Assembly (NCBI GenBank): GCA_963787675.1
Contig: CAWBDV010000006.1
Coordinates: 124,001 to 188,000 of the forward strand
Direction: 5' to 3'
Origin: JAJPKK01 sp963787675
GTDB taxonomy: Bacteria > Pseudomonadota > Alphaproteobacteria > Rhizobiales > Xanthobacteraceae
DNA length: 64,000 bases
How positions within the stretch are numbered: the stretch's first letter is position 1; every line of letters starts with the position of its first letter. The translations under genes and the position numbers were made by a program. The notes beneath the pieces were generated by a model. The model saw nothing but the letters and a program-made list of their open reading frames with translations. It was not told the DNA's origin and ran no database searches. Shown here piece after piece: positions 1-9,249 of this stretch.

Positions 1-65
1 TGGATCCGCTGTAGCGTGTCGAAACTCCAATCAGCACCGTCAAAGAGCCGCGGCACGTTCCTCAT
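1..65 (-). CDS. spoVR: SpoVR family protein (YcgB-like), N-terminus only
   Basis: The minus strand from 65 opens with ATG and encodes MRNVPRLFDGADWSFDTLQR before the window ends. The 'W-S/T-F-D-L/T-L' stretch is the usual start of SpoVR/YcgB proteins, which are about 500 residues long, so only some 4 percent is visible. The ATG overlaps the TGA of yeaH by four bases (ATGA), indicating translational coupling. prkA-yeaH-spoVR is a widely conserved gene order tied to starvation and stationary-phase physiology; the molecular role of SpoVR is not well defined. The family call rests on few residues plus this context. Confidence 0.8.
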   Translation of the reverse strand, partial: MRNVPRLFDGADWSFDTLQRI

Positions 66-1333
66 GAGCCGACCCTGCTGTGCGGTTGCCGCCGCTGGAA
101 GAGATCGTGAAACACCGGAAAGATCTCGCTGCGGCGGCTCACCCGCCGCATCGAAAGCGGCGCCCCCTCGGAGCATAGCCGTTCATACTGGTCCCAAAGG
201 GAGGAGGTTGATCTCGAACTGCCCTCCTCATCGGCAACTTCGAGGTAGGCAAAATATTGACAGACCGGGAGGATATGTCTCTTGAGCAACCGCTCCGTCT
301 CCTGCGCGTCGCCATAGGCATTGTCGCCATCCGACGCCTGGGCCGCGTAGATATTCCAGTCTTCGACGCGATAACGCGCCGCGACGACCTGTTGCATCGC
401 CTCGAGTGCACTCGACACCAGGGTGCCGCCGGTGGCTGGACTATGGAAGAACGTATCTTCGTCGACTTCTTCGGCGCGATCGGTGTGCCGGATGAACACG
501 ATTTCCACATGGCGGTATTGCCGCGTGAGGAAAATGTAGAGAAGCATGTAGAAACGCTTCGCCAGGTCCTTCATGTGCTCCGACATGGAACCGGAGACGT
601 CCATCAGGCAGAACATCACCGCCCGCGCGATCGGCTTCGGGACGTTCTCGAAGCGGCGATAGCGGATGTCGATCGGGTCGATATAAGGAATACGCTTCAG
701 TTTTTTCCCGAACGACTCGATGGTAGCCAGAATGCGGGCACGATCCTCTTCGTTCTCGCACTGCGCGAGTTCCGCCTCCAGTGCCTCGATCGCCTCCGGT
801 TTGGGCCGGCCAAGGGCCACCCGCCGCGCCATCGCAAGCCGCATCGTACGGCTAACCGAAATATTGGCAGGCGATCCTGAGACGGCATAACCCGCGCGGC
901 GAAGCCCCTCATGATCGGTTTCGGCAAGACGCCGTTTTGCAAGGTCGGGCAGTTCCAGATCATCAAGGAAGAGATCGACGAACTCCTCACGGCTCAGAAC
1001 GAAACGAAACGCGTCCTCGGCGTCACCTTCGCCCGCTTCCCGTCCCTTCCCTCCGCCACTTGGCGGACGCGGGATGATGTCGCCTTCGACGAATTCCTTG
1101 TTCCCCGGCAGGATCTGCTCTCGCATCCCGCCTGGGCCTCGCCGCAAGCGAGGCTCATCCATGCCATCGAGAGGAATGGAAACTTCGCCGCCGTTGAGAA
1201 CATCCTCGATATTGCGATCCTGCGAGGACTTCTTGACTGCCTTCTGCACCAGCGCCTTGGCCCGCCGTAGAAACCGCTGGCGGTTCTCGAGACTTTTTCC
1301 GCGCGGATTAAGACGCCGGTCAATGATGAGCAT
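62..1333 (-). CDS. yeaH: YeaH/YhbH family protein (DUF444, VWA-like)
   Basis: A 423-residue protein matching the YeaH/YhbH (DUF444) family in length and content. The N-terminal third is basic and glycine-rich (a low-complexity GGGKGREAGEGD segment near residues 93-104). A von Willebrand A-like part follows, with a MIDAS-type DVSGS motif at residues 245-249. Its ATG overlaps the prkA stop by one base (TGATG), and its own stop overlaps the spoVR start, so the three genes form one operon. In enterobacteria YeaH is co-expressed with the YeaG kinase under nitrogen starvation. The biochemical activity is not established; the partner relation to PrkA is inferred from conserved synteny. Confidence 0.95.
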   Translation of the reverse strand: MLIIDRRLNPRGKSLENRQRFLRRAKALVQKAVKKSSQDRNIEDVLNGGEVSIPLDGMDEPRLRRGPGGMREQILPGNKEFVEGDIIPRPPSGGGKGREAGEGDAEDAFRFVLSREEFVDLFLDDLELPDLAKRRLAETDHEGLRRAGYAVSGSPANISVSRTMRLAMARRVALGRPKPEAIEALEAELAQCENEEDRARILATIESFGKKLKRIPYIDPIDIRYRRFENVPKPIARAVMFCLMDVSGSMSEHMKDLAKRFYMLLYIFLTRQYRHVEIVFIRHTDRAEEVDEDTFFHSPATGGTLVSSALEAMQQVVAARYRVEDWNIYAAQASDGDNAYGDAQETERLLKRHILPVCQYFAYLEVADEEGSSRSTSSLWDQYERLCSEGAPLSMRRVSRRSEIFPVFHDLFQRRQPHSRVGS

Positions 1334-3276
1334 CAGCCAGCCTGTTTAACCCGCATATACCATTCGGTCAGCCGACGGACCTGGCGCTCGGTGTAACCGC
1401 GGGCCATCATGCGCTCGACGAATTGCCCGTGCTTCTTTTCGGTCTCTGTGTCCTTCTTCGAACCGAACGAGATGACCGGCAGCAAGTCCTCGACCTGCGA
1501 GAACATACGCTTTTCGATGACTTCACGGATCTTCTCGTAGCTCGTCCACGACGGATTCTTGCCGCCATTATGGGCCCGTGCCCGCAATGAAAACTTGACG
1601 ATCTCGTTGCGGAAGTCCTTCGGATTGGCGATGCCCGCCGGCTTCTCGATCTTGGTCAGCTCCTGGTTCAGGAGATCGCGGTTGAGCAACTGTCCGGTGT
1701 CGGGGTCCTTGAAGTCCACATCTTCAATCCAAGCATCGGCGTAGTCGACATAGCGATCGAACAGATTCTGCCCGTAGTCGGCGTAGGATTCGAGATAAGC
1801 CTTCTGAATCTCGTGTCCGATGAACTCGGCATAGCGCGGCGCAAGCTCAGCCTTGATGAACTCGATATAGCGCTTCTCGACTTCATCGGGCAGTTGCTCG
1901 CGGCGGATCGCCTGCTCCAGCACGTACATCAGATGAACCGGATCGGCACCGATCTCCGTCGTGTCGTAATTGAAGGTCGAAGCAAGCACCTTGAAGGCGA
2001 AGCGGGTCGAAACACCGTCCATCCCTTCGTCGACACCCGCTGAATCTTTGTATTCCTGGACGCTGCGCGCCTTGGGGTCGGTTTCCTTCAGGCTTTCCCC
2101 GTCGTAAACGCGCATCTTGGCGAAAGGTGTCGAATTCTCGTGCTTGCGCAACCGAGACAGCACGGCAAATCGCGCCAGCGTCTCCAGAGTCGAGGGTGCG
2201 CACGGGGCGCTGGCGAGTTCCGAGCCCTGTATCAGCTTCTCATAGATCTTCTGCTCTTCGGTCACCCGCAGGCAATAAGGAACCTTGATCACGCAGATCC
2301 GATCGATGAACGCCTCGTTGTTCTTGTTGCTCTTGAAGCTTTGCCACTCGGCCTCATTCGAGTGAGCGAGAACGATGCCGGAGAACGGTATGACGCCGAT
2401 ATTCTCGGTCCCGACGTAATTGCCCTCCTGCGTCGCCGTCAGCAGCGGATGCAGCATCTTGATCGGCGCCTTGAACATCTCCACGAATTCGAGGATGCCC
2501 TGGTTGGCGCGATTGAGGCCGCCGGAGTAGCTGTAGGCGTCCGGATCGTTCTGCGCCAAGCTCTCAAGCTTGCGGATGTCGACCTTGCCGACGAGCGAGG
2601 AGATGTCCTGGTTGTTTTCATCGCCCGGCTCGGTCTTGGCGACCGCGATTTGCCGCAGCCGGGACGGCTGGAGCTTGGCAACGCGGAACCGCGAGATGTC
2701 ACCGCCGAATTTCTCAAGTCGCTTGAGACACCACGGGCTCATCATCCCGGTCAATCGCCGGCGCGAAATGCCGTATCTCTCCTCGATGATCGGCCCCATG
2801 GTCTCGGGATCGAAGAGGCTCAACGGGCTCTCAAAGACCGGGCTGATCTCATTGTCGGCCTTGAGGACGTAAACCGGATGCATCTCCATGAGCGACTTCA
2901 GCCGCTCCGCAAGCGATGACTTTCCGCCGCCGACCGGGCCGAGCAGGTAGAGAATCTGTTTGCGCTCTTCCAGCCCCTGCGCCGCGTGACGGAAAAACGA
3001 GACGATCCGCTCAATCGTCTCCTCCATCCCGTAGAACCCTGAAAACGCGGGATAGGCCCTGATGGTCCGGTTCATGAAAATTCGGCCGAGGCGGGAGTCC
3101 TTGGCCGTATCGATCATCTGTGGTTCGCCGATGGCAGCGAGGATCCGCTCGGCCGCATTGGCGTAATGCAATGGTTCGCTTCTGCAAGAGTCCAGGTATT
3201 CCGCGATCGGCATGTCCGTTTCGCGTCGAGCCTCAAAGGAGCGTGCGAAAGCGTTGAACAGCGAATCGTTGTACAT
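1333..3276 (-). CDS. prkA: PrkA-type AAA+ serine protein kinase
   Basis: A 647-residue protein, the normal length for PrkA/YeaG. The N-terminal AAA-type ATPase domain carries Walker A GPVGGGKS at residues 113-120; the C-terminal PrkA domain follows to the end (basic, ending in a region rich in 'RGYTERQVRRLTEWY'). PrkA proteins are cytoplasmic Ser/Thr kinases or AAA+ proteins linked to sporulation in Bacillus and to nitrogen or carbon starvation in proteobacteria. It is the first gene of the prkA-yeaH-spoVR operon. A sigma-54 promoter lies about 160 bases upstream (3447-3463), which agrees with the known sigma-54 dependence of enterobacterial yeaGH. The family call is certain; substrates are unknown. 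Confidence 0.97.
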   Translation of the reverse strand: MYNDSLFNAFARSFEARRETDMPIAEYLDSCRSEPLHYANAAERILAAIGEPQMIDTAKDSRLGRIFMNRTIRAYPAFSGFYGMEETIERIVSFFRHAAQGLEERKQILYLLGPVGGGKSSLAERLKSLMEMHPVYVLKADNEISPVFESPLSLFDPETMGPIIEERYGISRRRLTGMMSPWCLKRLEKFGGDISRFRVAKLQPSRLRQIAVAKTEPGDENNQDISSLVGKVDIRKLESLAQNDPDAYSYSGGLNRANQGILEFVEMFKAPIKMLHPLLTATQEGNYVGTENIGVIPFSGIVLAHSNEAEWQSFKSNKNNEAFIDRICVIKVPYCLRVTEEQKIYEKLIQGSELASAPCAPSTLETLARFAVLSRLRKHENSTPFAKMRVYDGESLKETDPKARSVQEYKDSAGVDEGMDGVSTRFAFKVLASTFNYDTTEIGADPVHLMYVLEQAIRREQLPDEVEKRYIEFIKAELAPRYAEFIGHEIQKAYLESYADYGQNLFDRYVDYADAWIEDVDFKDPDTGQLLNRDLLNQELTKIEKPAGIANPKDFRNEIVKFSLRARAHNGGKNPSWTSYEKIREVIEKRMFSQVEDLLPVISFGSKKDTETEKKHGQFVERMMARGYTERQVRRLTEWYMRVKQAG

Positions 3277-3446
3277 GGTCCCTCTTTACGTGTTCATGCT
3301 GTTGTTCCGGTCGCAGGAATGCCCTCACTCAACAGTGACGCAAAAAGACGGCAGCGAATCACTGAGAACCCCTGCGTCGATTGGATACTTGTTGAGCCCC
3401 CGCGGCAATGCATGAAATTGTGCAGTCCCCGACTACCGTTTGTTCT

Positions 3447-3463
3447 GTGCAAGGATTGTGCCT
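3447..3463 (-). promoter_or_regulatory. sigma-54 (RpoN) promoter of prkA-yeaH-spoVR
   Basis: Read on the minus strand the sequence is AGGCACAATCCTTGCAC. It matches the sigma-54 consensus TGGCAC-N5-TTGCA with the invariant GG (-24) and GC (-12) at the right 10-base spacing; only the first T differs. Transcription would begin near 3437, giving a leader of about 160 nt before prkA. I saw no clear NtrC-type palindrome upstream, so the activator is unknown. Confidence 0.75.
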
Positions 3464-3827
3464 TTTAGTGGCAATCTGATGTTCCTTTGTCGTTTATGGT
3501 ATCTTCGAACCATTAGATGCCTGAAAATACAGCGCCGCGAAGTGAAGCCGTGATGACGGCTGCGGATGCCCTGCGGTGTCCGCGGCAGCGACACTTGAGA
3601 GCCGACACCTAAGATAAGTTCCACTAGCGGACGGCGCCCGGGCGGCCCATTGACGCAGAGAAACGTCGCGGTGGGTTCGCTCGTGGGGCGCCGACCAATT
3701 CAAGGTTGCACGACTGATGGACGCCGTACGCTGCAGCGCGAAAGCGCGGCAGTTGACAGCGTTGCCCAGCGGAACATTAAGGACAGTGCCGCCCCTGCGA
3801 CAATCGCGACTGAATCGAGCATAGAAC
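3464..3827. other. Intergenic region between divergent prkA and amidohydrolase genes
   Basis: About 360 bases upstream of both divergent genes. Open frames on either strand here lack a ribosome site and protein-like composition. It should hold the enhancer site for the sigma-54 promoter and the promoter of the gene at 3828, but I recognise no specific operator. Confidence 0.5.
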
Positions 3828-5066
3828 ATGGCCCCTGACCTCATCATTCGTAACGCCCGCCTACGCGGCGAGAAGCACAACGCCGACATCGCCGTCGACG
3901 GCGCAAAGATCTCAGCCGTGGCGCCCAATCTTCCGAGCCGCGCGCCGAAGGAAATCGACGCTGGCGGCAAGCTGGTTCTGCCGGGCTTCTTCAACCTCCA
4001 CTATCACGCCGATAAATGTCTGCTCGGCGGCATCATGCGTCCAAACGTTTCCGGCACGCTGCCGGAGGCAATCGAAATCACGAATGACTTCAAACGCAAA
4101 TACGACCCCGCCGAGGTGGCAGCGCGCGCGACCAGCACCATCGAGCAGGGCATCAAGAACGGCACCACATTTTTCCGGCTTTTCTGCGACGTCGGAACTA
4201 TCGGAGGACTGAGGGCCGCCCGCGGCCTGTTGCTCGCCCGCGAGCAGATGAAGAGATACTGCCGCATTCAAGTGGTTGCCTTCCCGCAGGAAGGCATTGT
4301 GCGCGACCCTGGCGCGGCTGAGTTGATGGAAGAAGCAATCAGGGAAGGCTGCGATGTCGTCGGCGGCCTGCCCTGGTACGAATACACGGACGATGAAGCC
4401 CGCCAGCACATCGACATCTGCTTCGACATGGCGAAGAAGCACGATCTCGACATCCACATGCTGGTGGACGACACCGATGACGCGAACTCGCGTAGCCTCG
4501 AATACCTGGCGCTCAAGACGATGCGCGAGGGCTTCAACGGCCGCGTGTCCGCGAGTCACTGCGGCGCGATGGCCGGCTACAATGATGTCTACGCCGCCAA
4601 GATCGTGGACATGGTAGCGACTGCAGGCGTCACCATTTCGGTCAACACGCACATCAATCTGGTCTGCTCGGCGCGGCTCGATCGCGAGCCCAAGCGGCGC
4701 GGGATCGCACGCGTGAAGGAGCTGCTGGCGCGTGGCGCAAACGTCGTCACATCGCAGGACGACGTGAACGACCCTTATTATCCGTTCGGCAAGCCCGACC
4801 CTCTCGAATGCGCGCTGATGATGGCGCACGTGGCGCAGCTCACACTGCCCCATGAACTCGAGCAGGTGATCGACATGATCACCGTCAACTCGGCGCGCGC
4901 CGCCCGCGTCACGGATTACGGCCTCGCGCCTGGTATGCGGGCGGATCTGGTGGTAATCGATGCGCCGTCCGCGCACGAAGCGTTGCGGCTGCAGCCGCCG
5001 CGCCTGCATGTGTTCAAGGATGGCCGCGAGGTCGCGCGCTCCGTGTTGACGCAGGAGTTGCTTTAG
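3828..5066 (+). CDS. CodA-like amidohydrolase (cytosine deaminase/N-substituted triazine or pyrimidine type)
   Basis: A 412-residue amidohydrolase-superfamily metal-dependent hydrolase. Visible metal and catalytic residues are HYHADK at 58-63 (His58, His60), His210, the SHCGAMAGY block with His244, and the QDDVNDPYYPFG block with Asp311. The last two closely resemble Escherichia coli cytosine deaminase CodA ('SHCTAM', 'HDDVFDPWYP'). The enzyme should be a cytoplasmic deaminase or amidohydrolase on a small heterocyclic or N-substituted substrate; whether that is cytosine is not decidable here. Q310 replaces the histidine usually preceding the Asp pair, a hint of changed specificity. It stands alone, divergent from prkA, with no transporter beside it. 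Confidence 0.85.
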   Translation: MAPDLIIRNARLRGEKHNADIAVDGAKISAVAPNLPSRAPKEIDAGGKLVLPGFFNLHYHADKCLLGGIMRPNVSGTLPEAIEITNDFKRKYDPAEVAARATSTIEQGIKNGTTFFRLFCDVGTIGGLRAARGLLLAREQMKRYCRIQVVAFPQEGIVRDPGAAELMEEAIREGCDVVGGLPWYEYTDDEARQHIDICFDMAKKHDLDIHMLVDDTDDANSRSLEYLALKTMREGFNGRVSASHCGAMAGYNDVYAAKIVDMVATAGVTISVNTHINLVCSARLDREPKRRGIARVKELLARGANVVTSQDDVNDPYYPFGKPDPLECALMMAHVAQLTLPHELEQVIDMITVNSARAARVTDYGLAPGMRADLVVIDAPSAHEALRLQPPRLHVFKDGREVARSVLTQELL

Positions 5067-5139
5067 CGAGACGGACGTGTCGGTTAGGGCGGACCGGCGC
5101 GACAGACCTGCATGGCACTTGTGACGCGCGTGAGCATGA

Positions 5140-6732
5140 TCACCGAATCCGCCAGCTCTTGTCGATGTAACGCTGGGAGCCGACCTCGCTCACCTGGATC
5201 GCGGCACGATAAGCGCCGTCAGGTGTTGATGCAAAGTAAGTCATGGTGCGCGTGGGCACCTGCTCCTGGTCGGGACCGTCGGCGAAGGCTTCGGCGATAG
5301 CCCGGCCGTCGAAACGCGGAAGTGTGGGGTCGCCGTCGAGGCCGAGGAGGGCGATCACGGTCGGCGTAATGTCCACGTTGCTCACCGGCGTGCGGACCGT
5401 CACGCCTCGCTTGAAGTCGACGCCCCAGGCGATGAAGGTGTTGTGCACGGTCCAGGGACTCATGCTGCCATGATTGGCGGCGGTCCCTTGCAGCGGCCCG
5501 GTAGCGCCTCGCGTATCCGTGTAGTCAGTGCCCGCCACGCCGAAAGTGTTTCGCGCGGAGCTCCAGGGAAACGTGAGCACGATATCCGGACCGCGCTCCG
5601 GATGATCGAGGTGGATGAGCTGGGTCGAGAATGTTGCGGCTTCTCCGCCCGCGATCGGCTCACTTCCACCCGCAGACGCGGTGTCGTTTGTGAACAGCAC
5701 GCCTGCCCAATCCTGCGCCTTGAGGAAATTGGCGAGCTCGTGGATGCGCTCGTGCTCATGATTTTTGACGTGGAGAAGGAGTGTCTGGCCGCTGCTCGCG
5801 ATCACCACGTCATCGGAATCGGGCCCAGCCTTGAGGCCGGCTTTGATGAGCTCGGCGGTGACGTTGACGCCGAATGCGCTGTGACTGAACCCGTGGTCCG
5901 ACACCACAATGATATTGGTGGCGGCAGCTAGCCCGAGTTCGTCAAGACGCGACAGCAGCAGGCCGACCTCTGCGTCATCGGCGCGAATGCTCGCCTGCGC
6001 CTGCGGCGATCCCGGACCGGTCGCGTGAAGAACGTGGTCGGGCTCGGTCAACCAGTCGATGACGACGTCGGGCTTGATATCGGGCAAAACGTAGTCGCGC
6101 AGCACGCGCTGAGTCCAACGAACGGCATCGTCGTGGGATTGACTGGCGCCGCCTTTCGCCGGCGCAGCACCAAATCTTCGTAAGACATTTTCATTGACCG
6201 CGGGCGGGAAGGCGATGCGCACTCCCGGCTCCCAGTAGCCATTGACGAGCACGCCGACCCCTTGAGGCGCGCGAGGATTAGTCAGCAGCGCGCTTCCCGA
6301 CGAGCCTGAGCTCACGGCAGCGAGCTGCTTCCCGCGCTCTTGCAAGATCTCGCCGAGCGTCTTGGCGAGGACCATGCCGCCTCCCGTGACGGCATCGAGC
6401 CGCAACAGGTTCACATGATCGTCGTTGCCGAAGGCGTGATTGGGGTCGACGGCGCGTACGTAGAGGGTGTTGCCGACGATCCCGTTGTGCCCAGGATAGG
6501 TTCCGGTTGCGATCGCTGTTGCGTTGACGCGTGTCACGGTCGGAAACACCGAATGGCTGTTCGGAAAATCGACGCCCTCCGTTCGGAGCCGCCACAGATT
6601 GGGGGTCGCCTGCGCCGTGACAGCGTCCGGCCGCAGTCCATCGAGGACGAGAACGATGTTGAGCTTCGCGCGACTGGCAGCAGCCCCCTCGGAAACCGGC
6701 GCAAACAGCGCCGCGAGCATTGTGAGGCACAC
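5140..6732 (-). CDS. Exported type I phosphodiesterase/nucleotide pyrophosphatase (alkaline phosphatase fold)
   Basis: About 530 residues with a hydrophobic N-terminus ending AAAS near residue 20, consistent with a signal peptide. The metal site of the alkaline-phosphatase superfamily is visible: Asp31 in LVLDGLRPDA, a nucleophile region FPTVTRVNAT at 63-72 (Thr67 the probable nucleophile), TGTYPGHNG, and SDHGFSHS near residue 280. NPP-like enzymes hydrolyse phosphodiesters or phosphate monoesters in the periplasm; the substrate is not predictable. The start is either GTG at 6732 or ATG at 6720; a stop in frame at 6741 excludes a longer form, and the later ATG shortens the signal peptide. Monocistronic as far as can be seen. 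Confidence 0.88.
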   Translation of the reverse strand: MCLTMLAALFAPVSEGAAASRAKLNIVLVLDGLRPDAVTAQATPNLWRLRTEGVDFPNSHSVFPTVTRVNATAIATGTYPGHNGIVGNTLYVRAVDPNHAFGNDDHVNLLRLDAVTGGGMVLAKTLGEILQERGKQLAAVSSGSSGSALLTNPRAPQGVGVLVNGYWEPGVRIAFPPAVNENVLRRFGAAPAKGGASQSHDDAVRWTQRVLRDYVLPDIKPDVVIDWLTEPDHVLHATGPGSPQAQASIRADDAEVGLLLSRLDELGLAAATNIIVVSDHGFSHSAFGVNVTAELIKAGLKAGPDSDDVVIASSGQTLLLHVKNHEHERIHELANFLKAQDWAGVLFTNDTASAGGSEPIAGGEAATFSTQLIHLDHPERGPDIVLTFPWSSARNTFGVAGTDYTDTRGATGPLQGTAANHGSMSPWTVHNTFIAWGVDFKRGVTVRTPVSNVDITPTVIALLGLDGDPTLPRFDGRAIAEAFADGPDQEQVPTRTMTYFASTPDGAYRAAIQVSEVGSQRYIDKSWRIR

Positions 6733-7105
6733 GAGTTCTCATGATCGGCGTGTACCGCATCCTCAGGAAATCCCGACCCAAAGCATTGTGGTCATCGAAG
6801 CCATTCTCGTTTCAATGTTCCTGGTTTCGATGTTCGGCGGTGCCGCTTGGCTGCTGCTTTGCGCGACAAGCGATCGGTCGTCGCGCGGCAAATCGTTCCG
6901 CTTACCATCATATTTGTATTGCGAAGCCAATCGATACAGCCACGACACAGTCGCGCCGATCGTCACAAATTGTATCGCCCACATCCCTCGCAGATAAAAG
7001 AATCATGAATGTGAGATGGGTCACAGGAGATCAGTTCGGCCGCGCTTAGGGTTCGAGCGCACACCAAATTGAGTGTGAGCATCATCCGAAGCAAGAGGTG
7101 CGAAC
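6733..7105. other. Intergenic region, no gene seen
   Basis: About 370 bases between divergent genes. Short open frames here have neither ribosome sites nor plausible protein sequence. The stretch around 6900-7000 is AT-richer than its surroundings and probably carries the promoters of the flanking genes. Confidence 0.5.
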
Positions 7106-7297
7106 ATGATTACGAGGACCATCATTGCCGCGGCCCTCGCGCTCGGGCCAACCGCCGGCGCTTTCGCCGCGACCAAGCGGCCAATCAGCCATCCTCCTCG
7201 GGAAAGCGCATATGAACCGCGCAATTCGTACATCCCGGCAGATCCGGATCTGAATGTGCGGTGGGAGATGGGGCGGGATCCGACCAACAACCGTTAG
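7106..7297 (+). CDS. Small exported hypothetical protein
   Basis: A 63-residue product with a signal peptide: basic start MITRT, hydrophobic stretch IIAAALALGPTAGAF and an AFAA cleavage site near residue 22. The mature part is short, proline-rich and polar (about 40 residues). The start is supported by AGAGGTG seven bases upstream. It lies in front of an ECF sigma factor on the same strand, 200 bases apart, so co-transcription is possible but unproven. I do not recognise the family. Confidence 0.55.
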   Translation: MITRTIIAAALALGPTAGAFAATKRPISHPPRESAYEPRNSYIPADPDLNVRWEMGRDPTNNR

Positions 7298-7504
7298 TGC
7301 ATTCATCTGCCCTGGCGCGGCTCATGGCCGGCGAACACGCCGGCCTTTCCTGACGCATCAATCCCACCACTGCCGGCGCACTTTTGCCACCACCACAGAA
7401 GGCCCGGCCGCTCGCAAGTAACAGGCCAGTGACAATGATCGGCCCATCCTCTCTGCGGGGGCCATGAATGACTGCCCGATGGGTTGTGGACTGAGGAGGG
7501 AGCC

Positions 7505-8089
7505 ATGCGCGCATCGTTTTGGACCCATCAAATGATCAAGCAAAAGAGCGAACGTTGGGGCGACATTCTCACTCTGGACGAGGCTCTGGTGCGTCGGATT
7601 TCCCGGCGCGATGCCAAGGCACTGCAAATTCTGTACGCTCGACATGGCATACCCGTCTTCCGATTTCTGTCGTGTCTTCTCGGCGATGACGCGGACGCAG
7701 AACTTCTGACCACCGAGGTATTCGCGCAAGCCTGGAATCAGAGGGTGCGGTTCGACCGGCGTTCAGCCGTTTCTACATGGCTTCTCGCAATTGCATATGA
7801 GAAAGCATCAACACACACGCTGAACCGACCCGATGATGCGAATGGATCGAATGTGGAGGTGGCTAAGACCGGGACAACCGCCGCCGATGCAGCCGAAATG
7901 CGAACCGATAGTGCGGACCACGCCCGATGCCCCGACCGTCCTTCAATAAAGGATCGCGCAATCGTTGATCTCGTCTACCTCTACAGGAAATCCCTCGACG
8001 AGGTCGCTGTCATCCTGAGAATCTCCAGAGAAGCCGCAAGCTGGCATATGGTGCGGGCGCGGAATCGGGTGTTCGGCTCGCACACCTAA
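7505..8089 (+). CDS. ECF-type RNA polymerase sigma factor
   Basis: A 194-residue sigma-70 family protein of ECF size. Region 2 is seen in ALQILYARHGIPVFRFLSCL and the following LLTTEVFAQAWNQ (the usual 'ED..QE.F..AW' pattern). A variable linker rich in Thr, Ala and Asp follows, then region 4 with a helix-turn-helix (KSLDEVAVILRISREAASWH). The ATG at 7505 is chosen because GAGGAGGGAG lies immediately upstream; an earlier ATG at 7484 has none. No anti-sigma gene follows; the next gene is a convergent Crp/Fnr regulator. The linker is longer and region 2 more degenerate than in typical ECF factors, so activity is uncertain. Confidence 0.82.
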   Translation: MRASFWTHQMIKQKSERWGDILTLDEALVRRISRRDAKALQILYARHGIPVFRFLSCLLGDDADAELLTTEVFAQAWNQRVRFDRRSAVSTWLLAIAYEKASTHTLNRPDDANGSNVEVAKTGTTAADAAEMRTDSADHARCPDRPSIKDRAIVDLVYLYRKSLDEVAVILRISREAASWHMVRARNRVFGSHT

Positions 8090-8157
8090 ACTCGATTGTG
8101 ATGCTTCACACAGATATCACGCCGACCAAATTGCGGCTCCGATAGCTGCTGTGCGCT

Positions 8158-8883
8158 CTACGCGGCGTCGGAATCGCCTTCGGCAAGGCACGTCAAGTCA
8201 TCAATTGATGTCAAGAGAATACCGCCACGCTCGAGCCGAACCCATTTATTCCGCTCCCAATCCCGCAGTTGCCTGTTGGTGCTTTCTCGCGACATCCCAA
8301 TAATATTGGCCAGATCTCGCTGAGTTATTGCAACCCTCCTGGCTTTGGCATCAGCGCTGCTGGTCGATAATTGCAGCAATGTCTTCGCCAAGCGGCTGGA
8401 CAGATTAAGAAACATCAGGCTTTCAGCCTGGTCTGTTGTCCGCCGCAGCCGCCCGCACAATAATTCGATAATTTTCAGCGCAATGTCAGGTTCTTCGCGG
8501 AGAAGCGGCAGAAAATCGCGCCGCTCGATGACGAACAAATCGCAATCCGTAACGGCGATCGCATCGGCGGTGCGAGGATGTCCATCGAGAAGCGCGATCT
8601 CACCGAAAATATCACCCTTGTCCAGAAGGTTGAACATGGCTTCGTGGCCACCTACAGTTGAAACCGTGATCTTGACCTTCCCGTTGGCGATCGCAAACAG
8701 GCTCGATCCGGGGTCGCCTTTGGCGAAGATGGTCGATAACCGCGCGAAGGATTTCGTTGTAATGCAGGAGCTGAGTCGATCGATGTGCTGCGGGCTCAGC
8801 CGACCAAAGAGAAAGTGATCGCGAAGAATGCCGCGCTTGTCCGCAACAAGCTTTGAACGAGACGCTTTCGCTTGTTCGCTCAT
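8158..8883 (-). CDS. Crp/Fnr family transcriptional regulator
   Basis: A 241-residue regulator. An N-terminal cyclic-nucleotide-binding beta-barrel is visible with the phosphate-cassette-like FGEIALLDGHPRTADAIA. A dimerisation helix follows, then a C-terminal Crp-type winged helix (ITQRDLANIIGMSRESTNRQ). There are no N-terminal cysteines, so it is not an oxygen-sensing FNR with an Fe-S cluster; the cassette with RTA suggests a Crp-like nucleotide sensor. The ATG at 8883 is preferred over one at 8988 because the longer N-terminus is basic and unlike the family. It is convergent with the sigma-factor gene and divergent from hpnA. Targets are unknown. Confidence 0.92.
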   Translation of the reverse strand: MSEQAKASRSKLVADKRGILRDHFLFGRLSPQHIDRLSSCITTKSFARLSTIFAKGDPGSSLFAIANGKVKITVSTVGGHEAMFNLLDKGDIFGEIALLDGHPRTADAIAVTDCDLFVIERRDFLPLLREEPDIALKIIELLCGRLRRTTDQAESLMFLNLSSRLAKTLLQLSTSSADAKARRVAITQRDLANIIGMSRESTNRQLRDWERNKWVRLERGGILLTSIDDLTCLAEGDSDAA

Positions 8884-9249
8884 GCATTGTCTCTTATCTC
8901 TCCCGGACCAGTCGCGCAATTGCAACGACCGAAGGGCGATTGGTCGCCGTGACCGCGTTTTTTCCCTTTCACGGCGGGCCGGCATCACACCAGGTTCGTA
9001 CGATCCGCCCTTTAATTCGTCGAGACATGATCGTGTCGACGTGGCCTCTTGCTCAATTCACGATAGCAGCACAGACCCCGTCTCAAGCCATGAAATAACA
9101 AAGAGACTTATCATGTCCATGAAGGTCACGGTGACCCCGGCCTTGCCGCGGCCATGTTCCGTCCGCCTCAGTCGGGCGTATACGAGTGACCAGGCAAGCC
9201 AGTTGTCAACCTTGGATCAGGCCTAAGGGTTGGTGTTAGGGTATTCGAG
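8884..9249. other. Intergenic region between the Crp/Fnr gene and hpnA
   Basis: About 365 bases with no convincing coding sequence on either strand. A modest ribosome site (GGGTATTCGAG) sits before hpnA. I see no clear Crp- or FNR-type palindrome. Confidence 0.45.

Noticed and set aside
3912..5009. 365-codon minus-strand open frame
   Set aside because: Antisense to the CodA-like amidohydrolase; histidine/arginine-rich shadow.
8195..8215. ATCAATTGAT palindrome resembling an FNR half-site pair
   Set aside because: Spacing lacks the four central bases of an FNR site and it lies inside the 3' end of the Crp/Fnr coding sequence.
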